A stretch of 10,585 bases of DNA. Origin: Candidatus Odyssella thessalonicensis (GTDB lineage: Bacteria; Pseudomonadota; Alphaproteobacteria; Bin65). The position numbers and the translations under genes are program-made. Positions 1-9,115 of this stretch are shown piece after piece. The DNA lies in assembly GCA_005240015.1 (NCBI GenBank), contig SBBV01000526.1, positions 1 to 10,585 on the forward strand. The letters are read 5' to 3'. Positions within the stretch are counted from its first letter, which is position 1; every line of letters begins with the position of its first letter. The notes under the pieces were generated by a model. The model was not told the origin of the DNA and did no database searches. It saw only the letters and a list, made by a program, of their open reading frames with translations.

Positions 1-557
1 GCTGGCCGGTCGAGGGCGATTGGTTCTTCAACCCGATCGCCTGGCAGGTCGTTTTCGTGCTCGGCTTCGTGCTGGCCAAGGGCGACGGCGTGGGCGGACT
101 CGTGCGCCGCAACATGCTGTGGCTGCGCATCGCGGCGGCGCCGATCGTGATCGCCGGCGCGCTCATCATCTGGAACGACTGGTGGCCCGACCCCACCAAG
201 GTGCCGTCCCCGCGCCTCCTCTTCATCCAGAGCAAGTCGTACGTGACGCCGATGCGCCTCGTCCAGTTTCTGGCGCTGATCGCACTGTTTTCGGCCACTT
301 ATTCCCTGATCCGCCGGGCCGTGCCCTGGCTGGTCGAGTTTTTCTCGCTGCTCGGGCGCAACTCGCTCGAGGTCTTCTGCGTGGGCTCCTTGTTGAGCCT
401 GGCAGGGCAGATTGTTCGCTTCATATATCAGGGTGGTATAGTGACCGACACGGCCGTGGTCGCGGTCGGCATCGCGTTGCTGGCCCTAACCGCATGGTTG
501 TCGGAATGGCGCGAACGAGACAAGGCAAGGCGACTCGCCGTCACACCGTCGGCATGA
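1..557 (+). CDS. opgC: OpgC-like periplasmic glucan succinyltransferase, C-terminal part (5' cut by window edge)
   Basis: The reading frame is open from base 3 and gives the last 184 residues before TGA at 555-557; the N-terminus lies outside the window. The OpgC family comprises inner-membrane acyltransferases that transfer succinyl groups onto osmoregulated periplasmic glucans. The call rests on the family-like stretches FNPIAWQVVFVLGF near the left edge, SYVTPMRLVQFLAL in the middle and LLGRNSLEVFCVGSLLSLAG towards the end. About five hydrophobic segments are visible, starting at AWQVVFVLG, RIAAAPIVIAGALIIW, RLVQFLALIALF, FCVGSLLSLAGQIV and AVVAVGIALLALTAW, as expected for a polytopic protein. 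The tail is short and basic (SEWRERDKARR). Its stop overlaps the start of the next gene by ATGA, so the two are probably co-transcribed and translationally coupled. The family call is fairly secure; glucan succinylation is inferred from the family and was not seen directly. Confidence 0.85.
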   Translation, partial: WPVEGDWFFNPIAWQVVFVLGFVLAKGDGVGGLVRRNMLWLRIAAAPIVIAGALIIWNDWWPDPTKVPSPRLLFIQSKSYVTPMRLVQFLALIALFSATYSLIRRAVPWLVEFFSLLGRNSLEVFCVGSLLSLAGQIVRFIYQGGIVTDTAVVAVGIALLALTAWLSEWRERDKARRLAVTPSA

Positions 558-1327
558 GCGGCGCCCTCCCTGCGGCGGTCGCCGCTGCCGCACTCGCCGT
601 GCTCGCCGCGCTGCCGGCCGCTGCGCAGGAACAGCCGTCGTTCACGAGCGAGTGCCGGGCGCCCGGCCAAACGGCGACCGAATCGCCGCTCCCCAACGTC
701 GCGTCCGCGATCCAGCGCAAGAAGCGCATCAAGATCCTCGCGATCGGCGCCGCCGCCACGCCCGGCATGGGCGGCGTGCGCGGCGGCTATCACGCGCTGA
801 TGAAGAAAATGATCAAGGACGCGGCCAAGGGCGTCGAGGTCGAGATCGTCAACCGCGGCGTCTCGGGCGAGCTCGCCGAGCAGGCCGCGCAGCGGATGAA
901 GATTCATGTGGGGCTCACGAGCCCCGACCTCGTGCTCTGGCAGGTGGGCACCAACGACGCGCTCTCCTATGTCGAGGTCGAGAAGGTCGAGCAGGTCGTC
1001 GTCGAGACCGTGCGCTGGCTCAAGGAGCACAAGGTCGACGTGGTGCTGGTGGGCCTGCAGTATGTGAGCGGCATGGCGCGCGATGCGCACTATCAGGCGG
1101 TGCGCACGGCGCTCCGCCGCATCGCGCAGCAGGAGAACGTCATCATCGTGCGCCGCTACGAGGCGATGGAGATGATCGAGCGCGCGCGGCGCGCCGAGCC
1201 GGGCTCCACCGTCGACGAGTTCGCCAACAGCGAGACCGCCTATAGCTGCATGGCGCAATACGTGGCGCGCGCGATCAGCGTCGCCGTGTTCGGGCGCGGA
1301 CTGCGGCCCGATCTGTCGCCGCCATAA
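554..1327 (+). CDS. Exported SGNH-fold protein lacking catalytic Ser and His (probable pseudoenzyme)
   Basis: 257 residues. The ATG at 554 overlaps the opgC-like stop by four bases and gives a signal peptide (residues 1 to about 29, Ala-rich, ending AALPAAAQ), so the product is expected in the periplasm. The frame stays open further upstream, but that would destroy the signal peptide and overlap opgC. SGNH/GDSL hydrolase landmarks are recognisable in order: block I KILAIGAAATPG (60-71), block II NRGVSGE (100-106), block III WQVGTNDA (129-136) and block V DEFANSETAYSC (221-232). SGNH proteins found beside OpgC usually read GSSST in block I and DGLHM in block V. Here the expected nucleophile Ser is Ala67 and the expected His is Ala224, while the block II Gly, Asn134 and Asp221 remain. 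Hydrolysis by the standard mechanism therefore looks impossible. A binding or structural role beside OpgC, perhaps on glucans or their acyl groups, is inference. Confidence 0.8.
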   Translation: MSGALPAAVAAAALAVLAALPAAAQEQPSFTSECRAPGQTATESPLPNVASAIQRKKRIKILAIGAAATPGMGGVRGGYHALMKKMIKDAAKGVEVEIVNRGVSGELAEQAAQRMKIHVGLTSPDLVLWQVGTNDALSYVEVEKVEQVVVETVRWLKEHKVDVVLVGLQYVSGMARDAHYQAVRTALRRIAQQENVIIVRRYEAMEMIERARRAEPGSTVDEFANSETAYSCMAQYVARAISVAVFGRGLRPDLSPP

Positions 1328-1365
1328 CTTTCGAACACCTGTCACCCATGTCCCCGGCACGTACA

Positions 1366-1388
1366 CTCCCCCGGGAGAAGGGGTTATT
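1366..1388. terminator. Possible weak bidirectional terminator between convergent genes
   Basis: The 56-base gap between the SGNH-like gene and the convergent lytic transglycosylase gene contains CCCC-GGGAGAA-GGGG followed by TTATT on the plus strand. A 4-bp G/C stem with a short U-rich tail could end transcription, but the stem is short and its right end overlaps the minus-strand stop codon. Position is the main argument for this call. Confidence 0.2.
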
Positions 1389-2187
1389 GCGCCGCCATGA
1401 TCGCCGCGAAGCTCACGGCGGGCCTGTTCGGCTGCTGCGCCAGATGGACGACGCTGGCATCGAACACGGCGACGAAGCGCGCCACGTAGCGGCCATTAGG
1501 CGGATGCCAGCGCTGGCCCGCGCGCAGCGCGCGCACGCTGCCGGCGTTGTAGGACGAGGCTGCAAGACGCGGGTCGAAGCCGGTCACGCGATAGAAGCGC
1601 GCGAAGTAGCGGGCGACGAGATCGATCGAGACTGCGGGATCAAGCAACCGGGCGCGCGTGATGCGCTCGCCGGGCGCCAGCTTCTGCGCGGTCGAGAGCA
1701 GCATCTGGCCGAGGCCGACCGAGATCTTGCTCGGCGTCGCCGCGTCGCTGACATAGCCCGGATATCTCACGACCGCATGGGCCCGCCCGCCCGACTCCTC
1801 GACGATGGCGGTCAGGATCAGCTCCGCCGGCACGCCGTGGCGCGCGGCGGCGGTCGCGATGTGGTGACCGAAGCGCTGCCAGGTCGGCGCGATGAGCGCG
1901 ACGCGGTAGCGCACCGCGGCGCTGTTCGCCAAGACGCTGCCGCAGGTGTTCCGGCGCGGCGCGGCGCGGCGTTCGGACTCATAAATCAGCACCGTGGCGC
2001 GGGGCTGCGCGCGCGCGTGCGCGAAGCCGTTGCGCGCGATCAATTCCGCGCGGCGCTCGGACCAGGTCTGACCGAGGGCCGGCCCGGCGGCGATGACGCT
2101 GCACGCGGCCTGGCTCGGCGTCGTGGCGCCCGCGAACAGCAGAAGCGCGGCGGACAGTGCCGCCGCGCCTGCCGCCCGCCCGATCAC
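1384..2187 (-). CDS. Exported lytic transglycosylase (SLT / GH23-like)
   Basis: 267 residues from GTG at 2187, five bases after the TAXI stop; another in-frame GTG at 2199 would overlap that stop and add four residues. The start choice is uncertain, but both give a signal peptide (about residues 1-27, ending TPSQA). An unassigned linker (about 28-105) containing two Cys follows, then an SLT-type domain (about 106-255): VEESGG with the presumed catalytic acid Glu131 in the E-S pair, VGLGQM (157-162) and the AASSYNAG motif. Lytic transglycosylases cleave the MurNAc-GlcNAc bond of peptidoglycan, forming 1,6-anhydromuropeptides. The absence of a lipobox in the signal region suggests a soluble periplasmic protein. 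As the last gene of the TRAP operon it probably relies on translational coupling; the upstream GTAGG is a poor ribosome-binding site. Family is secure; why it belongs to a transporter operon is unknown. Confidence 0.85.
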   Translation of the reverse strand: MIGRAAGAAALSAALLLFAGATTPSQAACSVIAAGPALGQTWSERRAELIARNGFAHARAQPRATVLIYESERRAAPRRNTCGSVLANSAAVRYRVALIAPTWQRFGHHIATAAARHGVPAELILTAIVEESGGRAHAVVRYPGYVSDAATPSKISVGLGQMLLSTAQKLAPGERITRARLLDPAVSIDLVARYFARFYRVTGFDPRLAASSYNAGSVRALRAGQRWHPPNGRYVARFVAVFDASVVHLAQQPNRPAVSFAAIMAAQ

Positions 2188-2192
2188 GGCGC

Positions 2193-3347
2193 CTACCACT
2201 CGCTCTTGACGACGTCCATGCCGGCCTTGCCGAGTGCGCTGGCGCGCGCCTTCATCCAGCCCTTCATGAACTCCTTCTCGTCGCTCGGCGCGCCCTTCTT
2301 GTAGGCCTCCCAGGCGGCGGCGAGGACGTCCTGCCGCTTGACGAGCGCGGCGTTGTGCGTGTCGTACTCGGGTTTCCACAGGCCTTTTTCCTTGTAGTAG
2401 CGCACGGCGCCGTCGTGGACCGGGATGACCCAGTCGAAGACCTGGCGCTTGATGTCCCAGCCGGCATTGCCGGGCGCGCCCGCCTTGTAGTCGTCGAAGA
2501 ACTCCACCATCGCCCGCGTCATGTTGTAGACGAGCTCGGCGTCGGTGGCCTTGTAGGTCATCAGGACCGGATAAGGATACGAAGCACTCTCGACTTTGTT
2601 CGTGGCCGAAAGCTGCGCGCCCTCCGCGCCGAACACCGGCACGAAGAACGGCGCCACCTTCCGCATCCGCGCCCAGCCCTCCTTGTCGGCGTGCGGGAAC
2701 GTCGGATAGCGCAGGCCGCGCGGCGAGGCCGCGAGCTTGTAGGAGAGGCCCGAGATGCTCGACGAGAACGCCGCATCGACCTTGTCGGCGATGATGCCGT
2801 CCATCGCGGCGCCGAAGCCGCCAAACTCGACCTTCTTCACGTCGGCCCAGGTGAGGCCCGCGAAGGCGAGCATGGCGGTGATGTTCTGGTTCAGCGACGG
2901 CGCTCCGAGGACCCAGGCGACGCGCTTGCCCTTCAGATCCTTGGGCGTGACGATGTTGGCGTCCTTGGCGGTGACGATCGACAACAGCTGATCGGAATTG
3001 TTGAGGATCAGCGCGCGCACCGGCTGCGGCCCCCACTCCTTGGCGCCGAACTCGTCGACGCCCTCCTGCGCGAGATACGAGCCGCCGACGCCGTTGGCCG
3101 AGAACGGCACCTTGCCGTCGCGCAGCGGCGCGGTGCGCGAGACGTCGTTCTTGCCCGGCAGGACGCGGAGATTGACCCCGAGCTTGTTCTTGAGCGCGTT
3201 GCCGATCGCGACGGCCTGGTTGTAGCCGCCCGAGCCCACGTCGTAGGCGGTCCAGGTGAGCGGATCGGGCAGCTTGACGTTCTGGGCGAAGGCCGGTGCG
3301 GTGAACGCCGCGAGCACGCTGGCGGCGGCAGCGAGGCGTAGGCTCAT
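2193..3347 (-). CDS. TAXI-family TRAP transporter substrate-binding protein
   Basis: 384 residues. ATG at 3347 overlaps the permease stop (ATGA) and has a strong GGGAGG five bases upstream (complement of 3353-3358). Residues 1-21 are a signal peptide ending AFA before QN. The mature protein has TAXI-type features: a Gly-rich YDVGSGGYNQAVAIGNAL segment near the N-terminus, LPGKNDVSRTAPLRDGKVPF next, then TPKDLKGKRVAWVLGAPS and FGGFGAAMDGIIADKVDAAF, the order expected for the two lobes of this periplasmic binding fold. It should capture a solute in the periplasm and hand it to the fused permease encoded just upstream. The ligand cannot be read from the sequence; known or proposed TAXI ligands are organic anions and amino acids. 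The C-terminus (MDVVKSEW) abuts the lytic transglycosylase start. Family assignment is confident, substrate unknown. Confidence 0.9.
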   Translation of the reverse strand: MSLRLAAAASVLAAFTAPAFAQNVKLPDPLTWTAYDVGSGGYNQAVAIGNALKNKLGVNLRVLPGKNDVSRTAPLRDGKVPFSANGVGGSYLAQEGVDEFGAKEWGPQPVRALILNNSDQLLSIVTAKDANIVTPKDLKGKRVAWVLGAPSLNQNITAMLAFAGLTWADVKKVEFGGFGAAMDGIIADKVDAAFSSSISGLSYKLAASPRGLRYPTFPHADKEGWARMRKVAPFFVPVFGAEGAQLSATNKVESASYPYPVLMTYKATDAELVYNMTRAMVEFFDDYKAGAPGNAGWDIKRQVFDWVIPVHDGAVRYYKEKGLWKPEYDTHNAALVKRQDVLAAAWEAYKKGAPSDEKEFMKGWMKARASALGKAGMDVVKSEW

Positions 3348-5416
3348 GCGGTCCTCCCTTGGTCGCTTTGGCGCAGAAGCGCGTAGAGCAGGCATAATCC
3401 CAGAATTACGAGGCCGGCGCCAAGCCCCAGATCGGCGGCGAACGACAGGCCGAGCAGGCGCTCGGTGGGCGCGGCGAGGAAGAGCCCGCCGACAATGACC
3501 AGCATGCGCGCGACCCATCCGGGCACGCTCGCCGGATATTGGCCGATGCCGGCGGCATAGCCCTGCAATGCGCCGGCGGCGGCGACGAGGCCCACGATCG
3601 CGGTCGCGATGCTGACGGCGATCGTCACCGTGTCGCCCTTCAGGATCAGCGCCGGATTGAGCACGAAGCAGAACGGCACGAGATAGATCGCGGTGCCGAG
3701 CTTGGTCGCCTGCACGCCGATCTTCATCGCCGAGGTCTTGGCGATCGGCGCCGCGGCGAAGGTGGCCAGCGCCACCGGCGGCGTAATGAACGATACCATG
3801 CCCCAGTACATGATGAAGAGGTGCACGGCGAGCGGATCGAGCCCCGCCTTGGTGAGCGGCGGCGCCAGCACGATGGCGAGGAAGATGTAGCAGGCCGTCA
3901 CCGTCATCCCCATGCCGAAGACGAACGAGGTGAGGGCGCCCATCACCAAGAGCAGCAGCGGCGCGCCGCCCGCGATGTAGACGAGATCGTTGGCGAGCGT
4001 GCCGGCGAGGCCGGTCATCGAGAACGCGCCGATGATGCAGCCGATGCCGAGCAGGATCGCGGCGAGCTCGGCGAGCGCGCGGCCGGTGGCGGCGATGAAT
4101 TCGACGAAGGTCGGCCAGCTCATGCGGTGGCGCGGCACGATCTGGTTGACGAGGAGCAGCACGGCGGTGGCGTAGAACGGCGCCTGCGCCTCGAGCTTCT
4201 CCTCGGTGAGGAAATAGACCAGCACGGCGAAGGGCGGGATGAAGACCCAGCCCTCGCGCATCACCGTGCCGAGGCGCGGCAGCTCGGCGCGGCTCAGGCC
4301 CTTCAAGCCGAGCCGCGCGGCGTAGGCGTCCACCTGCACCACCAGCGCGAGGTAGAAGAGGATGCCGGGAATGAGCGCGGCGAGCGCGATCTCGGCGTAG
4401 GGCCGCCCCAGGAACGACGCCATCACGAACGCCGTCGAACCCATCACGGGCGGCATCAGCACCGCACCCGTGGAGGCGACCGCCTCGACGCCGCCCGCAT
4501 AATCCGCGCGGAAGCCGGTGCGCTTCATCGCCGGGATCGTGACCACGCCCGAGGAGATCACGTTGGAGATCACGCTGCCGCTGATCGAGCCTTGCAGCAT
4601 GCTCGAGATCACGCCCACCTGGGCGGCGCCGCCGCGCATGCGGCCCACCAGCGCGAAGGCGAGATCGTTGAAGAATTTTCCGCCGCCCGTGTAGTTGAGC
4701 GCCACGCCGAAGATGATGAAGCCGACGACGATCTCGCCGAACGCCTTCATCGGAATGCCGAACGAGGATTCGCCGCCATAGATGTGGCGCGAGAGCGTAT
4801 CGCCGAGGCTGTGCGAAATGCCGTTCAACGGGTTGGGCAGGTCGGCGGCGACCAGCGGATAGGCGGCGACGACCACGACGATGATCGTCATCGCCCAGCC
4901 GCTGGTGCGCCGCATCGCCTCGATGATGAGCAGCCAGGCGATGCCGGCGACGATCACGGCGTTGCGCGGCGCCCCGGTCTCCCAGCTGCCATCGAGGATG
5001 CGCCGCGCCTCGTAGGCGAAATACAGCACCGCGGCGAAGGTCGCCGCCGCCAGCAGCCAGTCGTACCAGGGCGTGCCGCGGAGGCGTGCCCGCGGCGAGG
5101 CCGGGAAGGCGATGAACACCAGCGGCAGCAGCACCGCGGCCAGCAGGTAGAGATAGCGGCTTTCGATCAGGACGATGCCGGTGGAAAGCTCGAGCTTCGG
5201 TCCCCACGGCAGCTTGAGCGCGATCACGCCGCCCCACAGCTGATTGAGCGTGAGCGCGGTGGCAAACAGCGTCGCGGCGCAGAAGACGGCGAGCGAGACG
5301 CGCCCGAGCCGGCGGCTCGCCAGCTCCTCGGGCATCAACTCGGGCGCACCCTGCTCCGGACGTGGAGGGCCGGCATGCACGGCGGGCCCGGCCTTCACGG
5401 CCGGCGCTTCGTTCAC
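3344..5416 (-). CDS. TRAP transporter permease, fused small and large subunits (4TM/12TM type)
   Basis: 690 residues, usual for the 4TM/12TM fusion family that works with TAXI binding proteins. The start is GTG at 5416, supported by GGGAGG four bases upstream. After a Pro/Ala-rich cytoplasmic tail (about 1-35), the DctQ-like part spans roughly 36-190, with hydrophobic stretches around 38-58, 86-104, 118-135 and 153-168. The DctM-like part follows, with hallmark regions GSISGSVISNVISSGVVTIP (276-295) and EAVASTGAVLMPPVMGS (311-327), and later FGMGMTVTACYIF and MYWGMVSFITPPVALATFAA. Many further hydrophobic segments follow, and the tail is short and basic (LLRQSDQGRTA). TRAP systems are secondary transporters driven by an ion gradient, usually Na+ or H+. 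The permease stop overlaps the TAXI start, so both subunits are made together. The substrate is not predictable here. Confidence 0.92.
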   Translation of the reverse strand: MNEAPAVKAGPAVHAGPPRPEQGAPELMPEELASRRLGRVSLAVFCAATLFATALTLNQLWGGVIALKLPWGPKLELSTGIVLIESRYLYLLAAVLLPLVFIAFPASPRARLRGTPWYDWLLAAATFAAVLYFAYEARRILDGSWETGAPRNAVIVAGIAWLLIIEAMRRTSGWAMTIIVVVVAAYPLVAADLPNPLNGISHSLGDTLSRHIYGGESSFGIPMKAFGEIVVGFIIFGVALNYTGGGKFFNDLAFALVGRMRGGAAQVGVISSMLQGSISGSVISNVISSGVVTIPAMKRTGFRADYAGGVEAVASTGAVLMPPVMGSTAFVMASFLGRPYAEIALAALIPGILFYLALVVQVDAYAARLGLKGLSRAELPRLGTVMREGWVFIPPFAVLVYFLTEEKLEAQAPFYATAVLLLVNQIVPRHRMSWPTFVEFIAATGRALAELAAILLGIGCIIGAFSMTGLAGTLANDLVYIAGGAPLLLLVMGALTSFVFGMGMTVTACYIFLAIVLAPPLTKAGLDPLAVHLFIMYWGMVSFITPPVALATFAAAPIAKTSAMKIGVQATKLGTAIYLVPFCFVLNPALILKGDTVTIAVSIATAIVGLVAAAGALQGYAAGIGQYPASVPGWVARMLVIVGGLFLAAPTERLLGLSFAADLGLGAGLVILGLCLLYALLRQSDQGRTA

Positions 5417-5420
5417 GAAT

Positions 5421-5426
5421 CCTCCC
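5421..5426 (-). promoter_or_regulatory. Ribosome-binding site deciding the GTG start of the TRAP permease
   Basis: The plus strand reads CCTCCC, so the mRNA carries GGGAGG four bases before GTG at 5416. It is the best Shine-Dalgarno near the permease start and favours that GTG over internal starts. Confidence 0.6.
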
Positions 5427-5460
5427 AGATGCCCTTTGGCAGGCTTATACGTCGTCGGGC

Positions 5461-5489
5461 ATTAAACGGGTTGGGCGCGATGCCTGCAA
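5461..5489 (-). promoter_or_regulatory. Candidate sigma-70-type promoter of the TRAP/lytic transglycosylase operon
   Basis: On the minus strand TTGCAG (5489-5484) and TTTAAT (5466-5461) are separated by exactly 17 bases and lie about 45 bases upstream of the permease GTG. Both hexamers are close to the -35 and -10 consensus. Transcription would begin near 5453, giving a leader of about 37 bases. An alternative -10, TATAAG slightly downstream, has no good -35 partner. Confidence 0.45.
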
Positions 5490-5508
5490 CCCCGGGCTTT
5501 GCAAACAG

Positions 5509-5560
5509 AGCCTCATCCTGAGGTGCCGGCGCACTTGCGCGGGCCTCGAAGGATGAGGCT
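5509..5560. repeat. Palindromic intergenic repeat downstream of the DUF924 gene
   Basis: Two imperfect 25-base arms (5509-5533 and 5536-5560) face each other. The outer 11 bases, AGCCTCATCCT and its complement, pair perfectly, and GCGCA pairs near the tip. The hairpin begins 12 bases after the DUF924 stop and lies upstream of the TRAP promoter, so it can act as terminator or mRNA 3'-end stabiliser for DUF924. From memory, CCTCATCCTGAG...CGAAGGATGAGG palindromes are widespread in alphaproteobacterial genomes. Its core (CATCCTGAG, CGAAGGAT) is shared with the larger repeat at 9007-9115. Confidence 0.75.
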
Positions 5561-5572
5561 GTCGGTGTAGGC

Positions 5573-6124
5573 TCAGAATCCCGCGCCCGGCTGCTTCAGG
5601 TATTCCTCCTCCTCGGGCGTGCTGCGGCGGCCGAGGATCGCGTTGCGGTGCGGGAAGCGGCCGAACTTCTCGATCACGTCGCGGTGCAGGATCGCGTAGC
5701 GCAAGATCTCGGGGCCCTTGGGGCAGCGCTCGCGGATGAGCTCGACCGCGCGGTGCTGGTCGTCGAGATCCTCGCTGTGCTCGAATGGCAGATAGAAGAA
5801 GATGCGCTCCATCTCGTCCCGGAAATGAAGATCGAAGCCGCGGTCGACGGCCCAATCCGCGACGAGGCGCGCCTTCTCGTCGGTGGCGAAGGCGCGCGGC
5901 GTGCCGCGATACATGTTGCGCGGGAACTGATCGAGGCAGAGCAGCAGCGCGAACGCGCCCTCGGGCGTGTTCTGCCACGACGCGAGCCGCCCCGCCGCCG
6001 CGCGCTCATGGAGCGGCTCGAAGCGGCGGCGAATCTCGTCGTCGAACGCCGGCTCCTTCTTGAACCACAGCGATCGGTTTCCCGGTGCCAGCCAGAATTG
6101 CAGCACGTCGCGGATTTCGCTCAT
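5573..6124 (-). CDS. DUF924 family protein
   Basis: 183 residues, the family's usual length. Family-like blocks appear in order: VLQFWL (7-12), WFKKEPAFDDEIRRRF (20-35), PEGAFALLLCLDQFPRNMYRG (54-74), AFATDEKA (78-85), YLPFEHSEDLDDQ (111-123), and HRDVIEKFGRFPHRNAILGR (148-167) followed by STPEEEEYL. The biochemical role of DUF924 is not established. It is a soluble, all-helical protein, recalled as having a TPR-like fold, and has no signal peptide or membrane segment here. The ATG at 6124 starts at the normal family N-terminus, though no clear Shine-Dalgarno precedes it. It stands alone: divergent from acnA, and separated from the TRAP operon by a palindromic repeat and a promoter. Family is very secure, function unknown. 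Confidence 0.93.
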   Translation of the reverse strand: MSEIRDVLQFWLAPGNRSLWFKKEPAFDDEIRRRFEPLHERAAAGRLASWQNTPEGAFALLLCLDQFPRNMYRGTPRAFATDEKARLVADWAVDRGFDLHFRDEMERIFFYLPFEHSEDLDDQHRAVELIRERCPKGPEILRYAILHRDVIEKFGRFPHRNAILGRRSTPEEEEYLKQPGAGF

Positions 6125-6315
6125 GTTTTCAGCATTGCCGGCATCTCCAATGCGGCATCCCCGCTGCTAGACTTGGCACCGGATGTGATGTAACCCCCGG
6201 CGCGGCCGGCCTTTCCGCCGAGCCCTTCTGAGCCAATCTTTATCAGCACCGTCCGCTCGTCGCGACCTCCGTCTCCGCGGGCATGGGACGGCCGAGGTGT
6301 GGGAGCCTCATCGTC
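6125..6315. other. Divergent intergenic region between DUF924 and acnA
   Basis: This 191-base region must hold both promoters. No hexamer pair with proper spacing convinced me. It contains CATTGCCGGCATC (6133-6145) and the near-copy CAATGCGGCATC (6148-6159), starts 15 bases apart; the stretch GCCGGCAT...ATGCGGC can also form a short hairpin with one bulged base in the DUF924 leader. Either could be an operator, but chance is possible in such GC-rich DNA. GGGAG at 6301-6305 is the likely acnA ribosome-binding site. Confidence 0.3.
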
Positions 6316-8997
<2,682 letters not shown>

Positions 8998-9006
8998 TAG
9001 ACCCCG

Positions 9007-9115
9007 AACCGTCATCCTGAGCGAAGCGAAGGATCTCTTGCATGCAGTGTGAGCGTCTCGGTCGACGCCGCGGCCTGCGTGCGAGAGATCCTTCGCTTCG
9101 CTCAGGATGACGGTT
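9007..9115. repeat. Long inverted repeat between acnA and the convergent SRPBCC gene (BIME-like)
   Basis: The arms 9007-9038 and 9084-9115 are perfect complements over 32 bases, with core GTCATCCTGAGCGAAGCGAA. Pairing continues nine more bases (9039-9047 with 9075-9083); the only two exceptions are T opposite G, which remain wobble pairs in plus-strand RNA. The loop is 27 bases. Each arm is itself an imperfect palindrome (ATCCT...AGGAT), so the element is two facing units, the layout of bacterial BIME elements. It begins nine bases after the acnA stop, and its right arm encodes the last three residues and stop of the SRPBCC gene. It is likely to end transcription from both sides or protect mRNA 3' ends. 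Confidence 0.9.

Noticed and set aside
20..553. Upstream extension of the SGNH-like frame to base 20
   Set aside because: It overlaps the opgC-like coding region in another frame and reads as Arg-rich nonsense before the clear signal peptide at 554.
2200..3036. Long N-terminal extension of the lytic transglycosylase frame across the TAXI gene
   Set aside because: The extension is a shadow of the TAXI gene and would bury the signal peptide internally.
2193..5237. One continuous 1014-residue frame running into the TAXI protein
   Set aside because: Only the last 384 residues are protein-like; the rest is an out-of-frame reading of the permease gene. No true fusion.
3539..5521. 660-residue plus-strand ORF opposite the TRAP permease
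   Set aside because: Translation is dominated by Arg, His, Asp and Glu runs with no domain; it is the mirror of the permease in GC-rich DNA.
6283..6315. Earlier acnA start at 6283
   Set aside because: No ribosome-binding site, and the added residues are absent from typical AcnA N-termini; ATG at 6316 fits better.
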